Assembly: GCF_035581345.1 (NCBI RefSeq)
Contig: NZ_CP141608.1
Location: forward strand, 5,052,501 to 5,116,500
Direction of reading: 5' to 3'
DNA from: Pseudomonas sp. JQ170C
GTDB lineage: Bacteria > Pseudomonadota > Gammaproteobacteria > Pseudomonadales > Pseudomonadaceae
DNA length: 64,000 nucleotides
A model generated the notes under the pieces. The model saw nothing but the letters and a program-made list of their open reading frames with translations, searched no databases and was not told where the DNA came from. The position numbers were made by a program, and so were the translations under genes. This document shows, piece by piece, positions 9,138 to 18,923 of the stretch; within the stretch, counting starts at the first letter, position 1; the number at the start of each line of letters is the position of its first letter.

Positions 9138-10703
9138 ATGAGCCTTCAATCCAACACCCTGCACCGCTTGCTGGCCGGCTCACTGCTGCTGGCCAGCAGC
9201 ATCGCCCTGGCCAACAGCCAGGCGCCGGTGCCGGTGGCCAAGGAACTGCAGCAGGCCAAGACCTACACCGTCAGCAGCGCGCCGATCGAGCCGCTGCAGA
9301 TTCCGCCGCCGACCCTGCCGGACCTGACCGGCTACACCGCCGAGGCCGTGCAGAAAAAGATCCAGCGGGCGCACAAGGGCAAGGTTTCGGTGCGGCGCAT
9401 GCTGCAGGAAACCGCGCTCAAGGAGTTCATCGGTGGCGACAACAAGATGGCCGAGTGGGTGGCACGCCAGCACGGCATTCCCCAGGCGATCTTCATCGAC
9501 GACGGCCATGTGAACTTCACCGAGCTGACCAAGCGTGTGCCCAAGCAGTACCTGAGCGAAACGTCGCCCGGCGTGTACCTGGCACGCCTGCCTATCGTGG
9601 TCGGCGAAAAGGGTGTGCTGGAGATCGACGGCAAGGTCAAGGAACTGCGCCTGTCCCAGGAGGGCGGCGCGTTCATCGTCAACGACGGCAAGCTGTTCGT
9701 CACCGACACCCAGGTCACCGGCTGGCGCGAGAAAGACAACGGCCCGGCCACCTTCCGCTCGCCCAACGAGTTCCGTCCGTTCCTGCTGTCGTGGGGCGGC
9801 ACCCAGACCTACATCGTCAACAGCAAAATGGCCAGCTTCGGCTACGCCAAGAGCAAGTCGTACGGCGTGAGTATTTCCCAGTACACGCCGAACATGGCCA
9901 AGCAGATGAACCGCGCCGAACCCACCGGCTGGATCATCGGCTCCGAGTTCAGTGACATGTGGTACGGCTTCTACTGCTACGAGACCAGCGACTTTGTGGT
10001 CAAGGACAGCACCTACCGCGACAACATCGTCTACGGCATCGACCCCCACGACCGTTCGCATCGGCTGATCATCGCCGGCAACACCGTCTACGGGACCAAG
10101 AAGAAGCACGGGATCATCGTCTCCCGTGAGGTCAACGACAGCTGGATCATCAACAACAAGAGCTACGACAACAAACTCTCGGGCGTGGTGATCGACCGTA
10201 ACAGCGTCAACAACCTGATCGCCTACAACGAGATCTACCGCAACCACACCGACGGCATCACCTTGTACGAGAGCGGCGACAACCTGATCTGGGGCAACAA
10301 GCTGATCAGCAACCGCCGCCACGGCATTCGCGTGCGCAACAGCGTGAACATCCGCCTGTACGAAAACGTCGCCATGGCCAACGGCCTGGTGGGCGTGTAC
10401 GGGCACATCAAGGACCTCTCCGACACCGACCGCGACATCGCCCTCGACCCCTTCGACACCAAGGTCTCGCTGATCGTGGTCGGCGGCGAGCTGGCGGCCA
10501 ACGGCAGCGGCCCGCTGTCGATCGACTCACCGCTGAGCGTGGAGCTGTACCGGGTGTCGATGCTGGCCCCGAGCAAGGCCAGCGGCATCAGTTTTTCCGG
10601 TGTGCTGGGTGAGCGTCAGGACGAGATTCTCGACCTGATGGTGCGCCAGCAGAAAGCCGTATTGATCGACCCGGTCGAACGCCAGACCGAAATGGCCGAA
10701 TGA
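9138..10703 (+). CDS. algG: Poly(beta-D-mannuronate) C5-epimerase AlgG
   Basis: A periplasmic enzyme of 521 residues that converts mannuronate to guluronate residues in the polymer and also belongs to the export scaffold. A signal peptide (ending SIALANSQA) is followed by a right-handed beta-helix with Asn-rich turns (repeated NNL/GDNLIWGNKLI patterns). The catalytic DPHD motif is at residues ~302-305. It is slightly shorter than the P. aeruginosa enzyme at the N-terminus. An 18-bp gap separates it from algE, and it ends just before algX. Confidence 0.96.
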   Translation: MSLQSNTLHRLLAGSLLLASSIALANSQAPVPVAKELQQAKTYTVSSAPIEPLQIPPPTLPDLTGYTAEAVQKKIQRAHKGKVSVRRMLQETALKEFIGGDNKMAEWVARQHGIPQAIFIDDGHVNFTELTKRVPKQYLSETSPGVYLARLPIVVGEKGVLEIDGKVKELRLSQEGGAFIVNDGKLFVTDTQVTGWREKDNGPATFRSPNEFRPFLLSWGGTQTYIVNSKMASFGYAKSKSYGVSISQYTPNMAKQMNRAEPTGWIIGSEFSDMWYGFYCYETSDFVVKDSTYRDNIVYGIDPHDRSHRLIIAGNTVYGTKKKHGIIVSREVNDSWIINNKSYDNKLSGVVIDRNSVNNLIAYNEIYRNHTDGITLYESGDNLIWGNKLISNRRHGIRVRNSVNIRLYENVAMANGLVGVYGHIKDLSDTDRDIALDPFDTKVSLIVVGGELAANGSGPLSIDSPLSVELYRVSMLAPSKASGISFSGVLGERQDEILDLMVRQQKAVLIDPVERQTEMAE

Positions 10704-10714
10704 GGATGCCCGAC

Positions 10715-12133
10715 ATGACCCCACACCTGATCAAACTCCTGGGCGTAAGCGCCGCCCTGCTGGCCATCAGTAACGGCGCCAGCGCCGATACCGTGCAAGC
10801 CCCGAGCTTCACCGCCGAGCCGTGCTGCCAACTGTGCCCCGAGGCCCACGACGCCAGCCGCTACACCACCCGCTACCAGCAAAACTTCACCACCCTGGTA
10901 CAGGCCCAGGGCGACTGGCTGTTCCGTACCCGCGAAGACCTGCGTACCGAATTCAACACCACCCCGGCCGGCTACAAGCGTCTGCAACAGCTGCACGATG
11001 CGTTCAAGGCGCGCGGCGTCGAGCTGGTGGTGGTCTACCAGCCAACCCGGGGCCTGGTGAACCGCAACATGCTCAAACCAGCCGAAAAAGCCGCGTTCAA
11101 CTACGAGAAGGCCCTGGGCAACTACCAGGCCATGCTCGCCCGCTTCAGCAAGATGGGCTACAACGTGCCCGACCTCTCGCCACTGACCAACGAGCAGCTG
11201 GCGGCCGCCGACCAGGGCAAGGATTTCTACTTCCGTGGCGACCAGCACTGGACGCCGTATGGTGCCGAGCGCGCAGCGAAAATCGTCGCCGACACGGTGC
11301 ACAAGATGCCGGCCTTCGAGGGCGTTCCCCGGCGCGAATTCGAAAGCCACACGTCCGGACGCATGGGCAAGACCGGCACCCTGCACAACGTTGCCGGGCA
11401 GCTGTGCGGCACCAGCTATGCGGTGCAGTACATGGACCAGTTCACCACCGAACCAAAAGGCGAAAGCGGCAGCGACGACCTGTTCGGCGACAGCGGTAAC
11501 CCGCAGATCACCCTGGTGGGCACCAGCCATAGCGGCAAGAACTACAACTTCTCGGGCTTTCTTGAGCAGTACATCGGTGCCGACGTCCTCAACGTCGCCT
11601 TCCCTGGCGGTGGCCTGGAGGGCTCGATGATCCAGTACCTGGGCAGCGACGACTTCAAGAACAACCCGCCCAAGATCCTCATCTGGGAATTCTCCCCGCT
11701 CTACCGCCTGGACCAGGAAACCATCTGGCGGCAGATGCTCGCCCTGCTCGACAACGGCTGCGAGGGCCGGCCTGCGCAAATGCACGCCAGCGCCACGCTC
11801 AAGCCGGGCAAGAACGAACTGATGGTCAACGGCAAGGGTGGCGTGATCAAGGACCTGGTCAACGGTCGCCACCAGCTGGACATCAAGTTCGAGGACACCT
11901 CGGTCAAGGTCCTGCAGGCCACCCTCTGGTACCTCAACGGCCGTCACGAAGACGTGAAGATCGAAAAACCCGAGACCTCCGACACCGACGGCCGCTTCGC
12001 CTTCCAACTGCGCGAGGACGAAGACTGGGCCAGCCAGACCCTGCTCGCAGTAGAAGTCCAGGGCCCGGAAAGCGGCACCCAGAAGGTCGAGGCCACGCTC
12101 TGCAAACGCAACTACGTTGCCGGCAACAAGTGA
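10715..12133 (+). CDS. algX: Alginate O-acetyltransferase AlgX
   Basis: Periplasmic SGNH-hydrolase-like acetyltransferase of about 472 residues. The signal peptide ends near GASADT. The catalytic Asp/His pair is in [11 protein letters not shown], the Ser is in [10 protein letters not shown], and a C-terminal carbohydrate-binding module follows. AlgX transfers acetyl groups onto the polymer and bridges the export scaffold. The ATG at 10715 is preferred because GAGGA lies eight bases upstream; in-frame ATGs at 10700 and 10706 overlap the algG stop and lack a site. It shares the fold and motif pattern of AlgJ encoded further down the operon. Confidence 0.95.
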   Translation: MTPHLIKLLGVSAALLAISNGASADTVQAPSFTAEPCCQLCPEAHDASRYTTRYQQNFTTLVQAQGDWLFRTREDLRTEFNTTPAGYKRLQQLHDAFKARGVELVVVYQPTRGLVNRNMLKPAEKAAFNYEKALGNYQAMLARFSKMGYNVPDLSPLTNEQLAAADQGKDFYFRGDQHWTPYGAERAAKIVADTVHKMPAFEGVPRREFESHTSGRMGKTGTLHNVAGQLCGTSYAVQYMDQFTTEPKGESGSDDLFGDSGNPQITLVGTSHSGKNYNFSGFLEQYIGADVLNVAFPGGGLEGSMIQYLGSDDFKNNPPKILIWEFSPLYRLDQETIWRQMLALLDNGCEGRPAQMHASATLKPGKNELMVNGKGGVIKDLVNGRHQLDIKFEDTSVKVLQATLWYLNGRHEDVKIEKPETSDTDGRFAFQLREDEDWASQTLLAVEVQGPESGTQKVEATLCKRNYVAGNK

Positions 12134-12140
12134 GGTGCAT

Positions 12141-13322
12141 ATGAACAACTACTTCCCTGTAGGAGCGGGCTTGCCCCGCGATAGCGTCGCGTCAGGAAAA
12201 ACGCCATCGCGGGGCAAGCCCGCTCCTACAACAATCCCACTCGTGCTCGCATTGACCCTGGCGCTGTTCGGCACGGCCGTGCAGGCCGCCGGGCTGGTGC
12301 CGCCCCAGGGCTACTACGCCGGGATCGAAAAACTCAAGACCGGCCCCAGCGACTACAAGTGCGAAGCGGTGCCCAAACCGTACACCGCCACGCTGCAGTT
12401 TCGCAGCAAGTACGAAGGCTCGGACAATGCCCGCGCCACCCTGAACAAGGCCTCGGAAAAAGCCTTCCGCGACTCCACGGCAAGCATCACCACCCTTGAG
12501 CGCGGCGTCAGCAAGCAGGTGATGCAGTACATGCGCGACGGCCGCCCGCAGCAGCTCGACTGCACCCTGGCGTGGCTCGGCACCTGGGCCCGCGCCGATG
12601 CGCTGATGTCCACCGACTACAACCACACCGGCAAGTCCATGCGCAAATGGGCGCTGGGCAGCATCAGTGCTTCCTGGCTGCAGCTCAAGTTCTCCAACTC
12701 CAAGCCCCTGGCGGCACACCAGCAAGAAGCCGAGCTGATCGAAAAATGGTTCGCGCGCCTGGCCGACCAGGTGGTCAAGGACTGGAGCGACTTGCCGCTG
12801 GAGAAGATCAACAACCACTCCTACTGGGCCGCCTGGTCGGTGATGGCCACCGCCGTGGCCACCGACCGTCGCGACCTGTTCGACTGGTCCATCAAGGAGT
12901 ACCGCGTGGCGGCCAACCAGGTCGATGCCCAGGGCTTCTTGCCCAACGAACTCAAGCGCAAGCAACGCGCCCTCGCCTACCACAACTACGCCCTGCCGCC
13001 GCTGGCGATGATCGCCAGCTTCGCCCAGGCCAACGGCGTGGATGTGCGCCCGGAAAACAACGGCGCGCTCAAGCGCCTGGGTGACCGGGTGCTGTCCGGA
13101 GCCGAGGACCCGAGTGCGTTCCAGCGCAAGAACGGCGAGAAGCAGAACATGCACGACCTGAAAATCGACAGCAAATACGCCTGGCTTGAACCCTGGTGCA
13201 GCCTCTACCGCTGCAACGCCGATGCGCTGGAGAAAAAACACGACATGCAACCGTTCAAGAGCTTTCGCCTGGGCGGCGACCTGACCCGGGTCTACGACCC
13301 GCAAGCCACGCAGAAGAAATAG
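12141..13322 (+). CDS. algL: Alginate lyase AlgL with REP-encoded signal-peptide n-region
   Basis: Periplasmic mannuronate lyase (PL5, alpha/alpha-barrel), 393 residues, which degrades polymer stranded in the periplasm. Catalytic blocks are present: [13 protein letters not shown] (Asn-His pair) and [15 protein letters not shown] (Tyr). Between the ATG and the hydrophobic core, residues 7-31 ([16 protein letters not shown]) come from a REP palindrome, so the signal peptide is about 49 residues long, with cleavage expected at VQA/AGL. The hydrophobic core ([13 protein letters not shown]) remains. The start uses a GAGG site seven bases after the algX stop. Whether export is fully efficient cannot be told from sequence. 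Confidence 0.95.
   Translation: MNNYFPVGAGLPRDSVASGKTPSRGKPAPTTIPLVLALTLALFGTAVQAAGLVPPQGYYAGIEKLKTGPSDYKCEAVPKPYTATLQFRSKYEGSDNARATLNKASEKAFRDSTASITTLERGVSKQVMQYMRDGRPQQLDCTLAWLGTWARADALMSTDYNHTGKSMRKWALGSISASWLQLKFSNSKPLAAHQQEAELIEKWFARLADQVVKDWSDLPLEKINNHSYWAAWSVMATAVATDRRDLFDWSIKEYRVAANQVDAQGFLPNELKRKQRALAYHNYALPPLAMIASFAQANGVDVRPENNGALKRLGDRVLSGAEDPSAFQRKNGEKQNMHDLKIDSKYAWLEPWCSLYRCNADALEKKHDMQPFKSFRLGGDLTRVYDPQATQKK
12158..12230. repeat. REP palindrome inside the algL coding region
   Basis: A perfect 25-bp inverted repeat (12158-12182 and 12206-12230) with a 23-bp spacer, lying between codon 6 and codon 31 of algL. It is the same element and the same reading frame as in algK, although the spacer sequences differ, so the two insertions look independent rather than copied together. 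Confidence 0.93.
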
Positions 13323-13328
13323 ACCCCT

Positions 13329-13399
13329 GTGGGAGCGGGCTTGCCCGCGATAGCGCCTTTCCTGACACGACGCAATCGCGGGGCAAGCCCGCTCCTACA
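13329..13399. repeat. REP palindrome between algL and algI
   Basis: Inverted REP arms occupy most of the 108-bp algL-algI gap. The left arm lacks two bases of the core (ttgcccgcgatagc), so pairing is imperfect. It is placed where it could influence mRNA stability in the middle of the operon. Confidence 0.88.
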
Positions 13400-13430
13400 T
13401 CCATATGAATAACGACAAGGAGAGATCGGG

Positions 13431-14888
13431 ATGGTGTTTTCGTCCAATGTGTTCCTGTTCCTGTTCCTGCCGATCTTTCTCGGCTTGTACTACCTGAGCG
13501 GGCAACGCTACCGCAACGCACTGTTACTGCTGGCCAGCTACCTCTTCTACGCCTGGTGGCGGGTGGATTTTCTTGCCCTGTTCGCTGCGGTCACCCTGTG
13601 GAACTACTGGATCGGACTGAAAGTCGGCGCCGCCGGTGTGCGCACCAAGCCGGCCCAGCGCTGGCTGCTGCTCGGGGTGGTGGTCGACCTGTGCATCCTG
13701 GGCTACTTCAAGTACGCCAACTTCGGTGTCGACAGCATCAACGCGATCATGACCAGCTACGGGCTTGAGCCGTTCATCCTGACCCATGTGCTGCTGCCGA
13801 TCGGTATCTCGTTCTACATCTTCGAGTCGATCAGCTACATCATCGACGTGTACCGCGGCGACACCCCGGCCACCCGCAACCTGATCGACTTCGCCGCGTT
13901 CGTGGCGATCTTCCCGCACCTGATCGCCGGCCCCGTGCTGCGCTTTCGCGACCTGGCCGACCAGTTCAACCACCGCACCCACACCCTCGACAAGTTCTCC
14001 GAGGGCTGCACGCGGTTCATGCAGGGATTCATCAAGAAGGTGTTCATCGCCGACACCCTGGCGGTGGTCGCCGACCACTGCTTTGCCCTGCAGAACCCGA
14101 CCACGGGTGACGCCTGGCTCGGCGCCCTGGCCTACACCGCGCAGCTGTACTTCGACTTCTCCGGCTACAGCGACATGGCCATCGGCCTGGGCCTGATGAT
14201 GGGTTTCCGCTTCATGGAAAACTTCAAGCAGCCTTACATCAGCCAGTCGATCACCGAGTTCTGGCGGCGCTGGCACATCAGCCTGTCGACCTGGCTGCGC
14301 GACTACCTGTACATCACCCTGGGCGGCAACCGCGGCGGCACCTTCGCCACCTACCGCAACCTGTTCCTGACCATGCTGCTGGGCGGCCTGTGGCACGGCG
14401 CCAACTTCACCTACATCATCTGGGGTGCCTGGCACGGCATGTGGCTGGCCATCGAGCGGGCCCTGGGCCTGGACACCAACCCGCAACGCTTCAACCCGGT
14501 CAAGTGGGCCTTCACCTTCCTGCTGGTGGTCGTCGGCTGGGTGATCTTCCGCGCCGAAAACCTTCACGTGGCAGGTCGCATGTACGGCGCCATGTTCAGC
14601 TTCGGTGACTGGCAGCTGTCGGAACTCAACCGCGCCAACCTCACCAGCCTGCAAGTGGCAACCCTGGTCGTGGCCTACGCCACCCTGGCCTTCTTCGGCC
14701 TGCGCGACTTCTACCGCAACGCCAGGCCCTCGGCCAAGGCCCACCCGGTGGCCGTGCACGCCGACGGCAGCATCAGCCTGGACTGGGGCCTGTACCTGAC
14801 CCGTGCCCTGGTACTGCTGCTGTTCGTTGCCTCGATCCTCAAGCTCTCGGCGCAAAGCTACTCGCCGTTCCTCTACTTCCAGTTCTGA
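13431..14888 (+). CDS. algI: Alginate O-acetylation MBOAT protein AlgI
   Basis: A 485-residue polytopic inner-membrane O-acyltransferase (MBOAT family) that passes acetyl groups across the membrane to AlgJ/AlgX. The N-terminus MVFSSNVFLFLFLP and the block ITEFWRRWHISLSTWLRDYL are family hallmarks. The essential membrane His is in GGLWHGANF and falls at residue 322, the same number as in P. aeruginosa AlgI. An AGGAGA ribosome site lies just before the ATG. It forms the acetylation module with algJ and algF immediately downstream. Confidence 0.97.
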   Translation: MVFSSNVFLFLFLPIFLGLYYLSGQRYRNALLLLASYLFYAWWRVDFLALFAAVTLWNYWIGLKVGAAGVRTKPAQRWLLLGVVVDLCILGYFKYANFGVDSINAIMTSYGLEPFILTHVLLPIGISFYIFESISYIIDVYRGDTPATRNLIDFAAFVAIFPHLIAGPVLRFRDLADQFNHRTHTLDKFSEGCTRFMQGFIKKVFIADTLAVVADHCFALQNPTTGDAWLGALAYTAQLYFDFSGYSDMAIGLGLMMGFRFMENFKQPYISQSITEFWRRWHISLSTWLRDYLYITLGGNRGGTFATYRNLFLTMLLGGLWHGANFTYIIWGAWHGMWLAIERALGLDTNPQRFNPVKWAFTFLLVVVGWVIFRAENLHVAGRMYGAMFSFGDWQLSELNRANLTSLQVATLVVAYATLAFFGLRDFYRNARPSAKAHPVAVHADGSISLDWGLYLTRALVLLLFVASILKLSAQSYSPFLYFQF

Positions 14889-14898
14889 GGGGCCGACC

Positions 14899-16056
14899 AT
14901 GACCCGATCATTACGCAAACTCTACTCGCTGCTGTTCCTGGCTTTGCTGCTGGGCCTGGGCATCTGGTCGCTGGGCGGCCTGGGCAGCTTCCAGCGCACC
15001 GCGCAAATGAGCGTGCTCGACGGCAAGCTGGCCAAGGCCGCCGAGACCTACTACGACGAGCAATTCCCGCTCAAGCGCATCGGCACCAACCTCTGGGCGG
15101 CGCTGGACTTCAAGCTGTTCAACGAAGGCCGTCCCGGTGTCGTGCTGGGCCGCGAGCAATGGCTGTTCAGTGACGAAGAGTTCAAGCCCGTCGCCGGTAG
15201 CGACCAGTTCGAGCAGGAAAACCTGGCACTGATCCGCGGGGTGCGCGACACCCTGCACCAGCGCGGTGTACAGCTGGTGCTGGCGATCGTGCCGGCCAAG
15301 GCGCGGCTGTATAGCGAGTACCTGGGCGAACAGACCCCGGCCTCGCTGCACAACGACCTGTACAACGAGTTCCACGCCCAGGCCCGCCAGGCCGGCGTGT
15401 TCGCCCCCGACCTGCTGGCACCGCTGCAAAGCGCCAAGGCCCGAGGCCAGGTATTCCTGCGCACCGACACCCACTGGACGCCCATGGGTGCCGAAGTGGT
15501 GGCCCAGCACCTGGCCGAAGCGGTCAATCGCCAGAACCTGCTCAATGGTGAGCCGCAGGTGTTCGTCACCGAGCAGCGTCCGGCCGAGCAGTACAAGGGC
15601 GACCTGACCAACTTCCTGCCACTGGACCCGCTGTTCAGCAACCTCCTGCCCGCACCCGACACCCTCCAGACGCGCAGCACCCGCCCGGCCGACAGTGCCG
15701 CCGACAGCGGCGACGCGCTGTTCGCCGACAGCGAAATCCCGGTGGCGCTGGTGGGCACCAGCTACAGCGCCAACCCGCACTGGAACTTCCTCGGTGCGCT
15801 GCAGCAGGCGCTGCGCAGCGACGTGGTCAATTACGCCGAAGACGGCCATGGCCCGCTGCTGCCGATGCTCAAGTACCTGCAAAGCGACGCCTTCAAGAGC
15901 AGCGCCCCGCAAGTGCTGATCTGGGAGTTCCCGGAACGCTATCTGCCAATGAAAAACGACCTGAGCGATTTCGACCCGCAGTGGATCGCCCAGCTGAAGA
16001 AAACCCGAACTGCCAACCAAGACCTGGCTCTGTCGTCCACCCGGACGCAAAACTGA
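14899..16056 (+). CDS. algJ: Alginate O-acetyltransferase AlgJ
   Basis: A 385-residue SGNH-like protein held in the periplasm by an uncleaved N-terminal membrane segment (LYSLLFLALLLGLGIWSLGG). The catalytic Asp-x-His motif is in RTDTHWTPMGAE and the Ser in VGTSYSANPHW, mirroring AlgX. The ATG at 14899 follows GAGGGG by six bases and gives the expected length; the reading frame is open further upstream inside algI but with no good start. It acts with AlgI and AlgF in acetylating mannuronate residues. Confidence 0.95.
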   Translation: MTRSLRKLYSLLFLALLLGLGIWSLGGLGSFQRTAQMSVLDGKLAKAAETYYDEQFPLKRIGTNLWAALDFKLFNEGRPGVVLGREQWLFSDEEFKPVAGSDQFEQENLALIRGVRDTLHQRGVQLVLAIVPAKARLYSEYLGEQTPASLHNDLYNEFHAQARQAGVFAPDLLAPLQSAKARGQVFLRTDTHWTPMGAEVVAQHLAEAVNRQNLLNGEPQVFVTEQRPAEQYKGDLTNFLPLDPLFSNLLPAPDTLQTRSTRPADSAADSGDALFADSEIPVALVGTSYSANPHWNFLGALQQALRSDVVNYAEDGHGPLLPMLKYLQSDAFKSSAPQVLIWEFPERYLPMKNDLSDFDPQWIAQLKKTRTANQDLALSSTRTQN

Positions 16057-16069
16057 AGAGGAAACACCC

Positions 16070-16726
16070 ATGACCTTGCACACTACCAAGCAACGCATCG
16101 CCAAAGCCTGCGCCCTGGCCGCAGGTCTGAGTCTGCTCTCCCTGCAGGCCTATGCCGGCGCCGACGCCGCCCTCTACGGCCCCAGCGCGCCGAAAGGCTC
16201 GACCTTCGTGCGTATCTACAACGCCAGCAACCAGACCGTCGACGCCAGCGTCGGCAACACCCGGATCGACGCCGTTGCGGCCCAGGCCAGCAGCGATTTC
16301 AGCTTCATGCCACAAGGCGACTACAGCGCCAAGGTCGGCAGCCAGAGCCTGCCGGTCAAGCTCGCCTCCGACCACTACTACACCCTGGTCAACAACGCCG
16401 CGGGCGCGCCGCAATTGGTTGAAGAGCCGCCGTTCAAGAACAAGCAGAAATCCCTGGTGCGGGTACAGAATCTCAGCGACCAGGCCCTGACCCTGAAAAC
16501 CGCCGACGGCAAGACCGAAGTGGTCAAGCCGGTGGCCGCCAAGGCCCGTGGCGAGCGTGAAATCAATCCGGTCAAGGTCAGCCTGGCCCTGTATAAAGGC
16601 GACAACAAAGTCAGCGATCTGAAGCCCGTAGCGCTGGAGCGCGGCGAAGCAGCGGTACTCTACGTCACCGGATCCGGCAACAGCCTCTCGCCGGTCTGGG
16701 TCAAACGCCCGGTCTCGACCCGTTAA
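16070..16726 (+). CDS. algF: Alginate O-acetylation adaptor AlgF
   Basis: A 218-residue periplasmic protein with a signal peptide (ending LQAYA/GADAALYG) and two beta-rich halves. AlgF has no known catalytic site; in P. aeruginosa it is needed for acetylation and is thought to link AlgJ and AlgX. The ribosome site AAGAGGAAAC precedes the ATG. It lies 13 bases after algJ and 33 bases before algA. Confidence 0.94.
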   Translation: MTLHTTKQRIAKACALAAGLSLLSLQAYAGADAALYGPSAPKGSTFVRIYNASNQTVDASVGNTRIDAVAAQASSDFSFMPQGDYSAKVGSQSLPVKLASDHYYTLVNNAAGAPQLVEEPPFKNKQKSLVRVQNLSDQALTLKTADGKTEVVKPVAAKARGEREINPVKVSLALYKGDNKVSDLKPVALERGEAAVLYVTGSGNSLSPVWVKRPVSTR

Positions 16727-16759
16727 TCAACTGCCCATTTCAAACTTCGGAGAACTCCC

Positions 16760-18211
16760 ATGATTCCAGTCATCCTGTCCGGCGGCAGCGGTTCGCGTCT
16801 GTGGCCCTTGTCGCGCAAGCAATTCCCTAAACAGTTCCTGGCCCTGACCGGCGAACACACCCTGTTCCAGCAGACCCTCTCACGCCTGGTGTTCGAGGGC
16901 ATGGAGACCCCGATCGTGGTCTGCAACAAGGACCACAAATTCATCGTCAACGAGCAACTGGACAACCTGAAACTCGAAACCCAGGCCATCCTGCTCGAAC
17001 CCTTCGGCCGCAACACCGCCCCGGCCGTGGCCCTGGCTGCGATGAAGCTGGTCAACGAAGGCCGTGACGAGTTGATGCTGGTGCTGCCGGCCGACCACGT
17101 GATCGACGACCACAAAGCCCTGCAGCGCGCCCTGGCTCTGGCCACGGTGGCTGCCGAGCGCGGCGAAATGGTGCTGTTCGGTGTTCCGGCGACCAAGCCG
17201 GAAACCGGCTATGGCTACATCAAGTCGAGCCAGGACGCGCTGCTGCCCGAAGGCGTCAGCCGGGTGGCCCAGTTCGTCGAGAAGCCGGATGAAAAACGCG
17301 CCAACGAGTTCGTCCAGGCCGGTGGCTACTTCTGGAACAGCGGCATGTTCCTGTTCCGCGCCAGCCGCTTCCTCGAAGAGCTGAAAAAGCACGACCCGGA
17401 CATCTACGACACCTGCCTGCTGACCCTGGAGCGCAGCCAGGAAGACGGCGACAACCTGAGCATCGACGACGCCACCTTCGCCTGCTGCCCGGACAACTCC
17501 ATCGACTACGCCGTGATGGAAAAGACCCAGCACGCCTGCGTGGTGCCGCTGAGCGCCGGCTGGAGCGACGTGGGTTGCTGGTCGTCGTTGTGGGAGGTGC
17601 ACGAGAAAGACACCAACGGCAACGTCACCAAGGGCGACGTGGTGGTGCAGGACAGCCGCAACTGCATGATCCACGGCAACGGCAAGCTGGTGTCGGTGAT
17701 CGGCCTTGAGAACATCGTGGTGGTCGAGACCAAGGACGCGATGATGATTGCCCACAAGGACAAGGTCCAGGGCGTCAAGCAACTGGTCAACACCCTCAAC
17801 GAACAGGGCCGCAGCGAAACCCAGAACCACTGCGAGGTGTACCGGCCGTGGGGTTCCTACGACTCGGTAGACATGGGCGGCCGCTTCCAGGTCAAGCACA
17901 TCACCGTCAAGCCGGGTGCCTGCCTGTCGCTGCAGATGCACCACCACCGCGCCGAGCACTGGATCGTGGTATCGGGCACCGCAGAAGTCACTTGCGACGA
18001 GAACGTGTTCCTGCTCACCGAGAACCAGTCCACTTACATCCCGATCGCCTCGGTGCATCGCCTGCGCAACCCGGGCAAGATCCCGCTGGAGATCATCGAA
18101 GTGCAGTCGGGCAGCTACCTGGGTGAAGACGACATCGAGCGATTCGAGGACGTCTACGGCCGCTCGACGCCGCTGGAGCGCGGGATCTCGATCAAGACCA
18201 TCGCGCAGTAA
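16760..18211 (+). CDS. algA: Bifunctional phosphomannose isomerase / GDP-mannose pyrophosphorylase AlgA
   Basis: A 483-residue cytosolic enzyme supplying GDP-mannose to AlgD. The N-terminal nucleotidyltransferase domain opens with VILSGGSGSRLWPLSRKQFP (activator site) and has FVEKPDEKRA near residue 174. The C-terminal type II isomerase cupin carries QMHHHRAEHWIVVSGTAEV with the metal-binding His residues. It is the last gene of the operon and is followed nine bases after the stop by a very strong REP hairpin. Confidence 0.97.
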   Translation: MIPVILSGGSGSRLWPLSRKQFPKQFLALTGEHTLFQQTLSRLVFEGMETPIVVCNKDHKFIVNEQLDNLKLETQAILLEPFGRNTAPAVALAAMKLVNEGRDELMLVLPADHVIDDHKALQRALALATVAAERGEMVLFGVPATKPETGYGYIKSSQDALLPEGVSRVAQFVEKPDEKRANEFVQAGGYFWNSGMFLFRASRFLEELKKHDPDIYDTCLLTLERSQEDGDNLSIDDATFACCPDNSIDYAVMEKTQHACVVPLSAGWSDVGCWSSLWEVHEKDTNGNVTKGDVVVQDSRNCMIHGNGKLVSVIGLENIVVVETKDAMMIAHKDKVQGVKQLVNTLNEQGRSETQNHCEVYRPWGSYDSVDMGGRFQVKHITVKPGACLSLQMHHHRAEHWIVVSGTAEVTCDENVFLLTENQSTYIPIASVHRLRNPGKIPLEIIEVQSGSYLGEDDIERFEDVYGRSTPLERGISIKTIAQ

Positions 18212-18219
18212 CCGAGGCC

Positions 18220-18273
18220 TTCGCGGGGCAAGCCCGCTCCTGCAGTTTTGCAGGAGCGGGCTTGCCCCGCGAA
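18220..18273. repeat. REP hairpin closing the alginate operon
   Basis: A perfect 25-bp inverted repeat (18220-18244 / 18249-18273) with only a four-base loop, directly behind algA. No T tract follows, so it is more likely to block 3' exonucleases or cause Rho-linked ending than to be a classical intrinsic terminator. Confidence 0.9.
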
Positions 18274-18319
18274 CGTTTGCAGTTAGGATAAAGGCTCTTC
18301 CTGACCCAAGGCCTCGCCC

Positions 18320-18784
18320 ATGATCATCGGCGCCCTGCTCGTTCTCACCTGGCTGGTACTGCTGTTGCGCTACCCGGCCAAAGCTCTGCCCATCTCACTC
18401 TCGGCCGTGTTCGGCCTGGGCCTGGTCGCACTCTGGGTGATCTGGCAGGACAACCGCGAAGCCTATCAACTGGCACGCCTGGACCTGCGCGTTGCCTATG
18501 CCCCCGACACCTGCCCCGCCGACCGCCCCCTGCGCGTCAGCATGAAAAACGGCAACGACGTACCGATGCTGAGCGTGCGCTGGCGCATCGCCGCCTACAC
18601 CCCCGGCGATAGTGTCAACCTCAACGAAAACACCTACAGCGCCCCCCGCTACCGGGGCCCCGGCGAACTGCAACCCGGCGCCGACTGGAGCGACTGCCTG
18701 CCCCTGCCGCCGCTGCGCTCGGGTTACCGGCCGCAATCGCTGGAGTTTCGTGCCGAGCAGTTGCAGGGCAGCTTCGCCAACTAG
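18320..18784 (+). CDS. Small membrane-anchored protein of unknown function
   Basis: A 154-residue protein with two hydrophobic segments (residues ~2-20 and ~24-43) followed by a soluble domain of about 110 residues. The soluble part contains two Cys (TCPADRP, SDCLPLP) and beta-type patterning (LSVRWRIAAYTPGDSVNL), suggesting a periplasmic domain with a possible disulfide. I do not recognise a characterised family. It is separated from algA by the REP hairpin and is followed by the repeat-rich zone, so it is probably its own unit. Confidence 0.75.
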   Translation: MIIGALLVLTWLVLLLRYPAKALPISLSAVFGLGLVALWVIWQDNREAYQLARLDLRVAYAPDTCPADRPLRVSMKNGNDVPMLSVRWRIAAYTPGDSVNLNENTYSAPRYRGPGELQPGADWSDCLPLPPLRSGYRPQSLEFRAEQLQGSFAN

Positions 18785-18824
18785 GATTTTTTCGGTTCTT
18801 CACGGATTTACGGGTTTGATGTTC

Positions 18825-18871
18825 TTTGTGGTTTTGTGGTTTTGTGGTTTTGTGGTTTTGTGGTTTTGTGG
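18825..18871 (+). repeat. Simple repeat, six copies of TTTTGTGG
   Basis: One seven-base and five eight-base units in tandem, lying 40 bases after the stop codon of the preceding gene and outside any convincing gene. The eight-base unit would shift the frame if it lay in coding sequence, but it appears to be intergenic. Confidence 0.9.
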
Positions 18872-18923
18872 CTTTTAGTGCTGCGGGCTTATCCGTTTGC
18901 CAAGGCGGCGCTGAGTCACCTTT

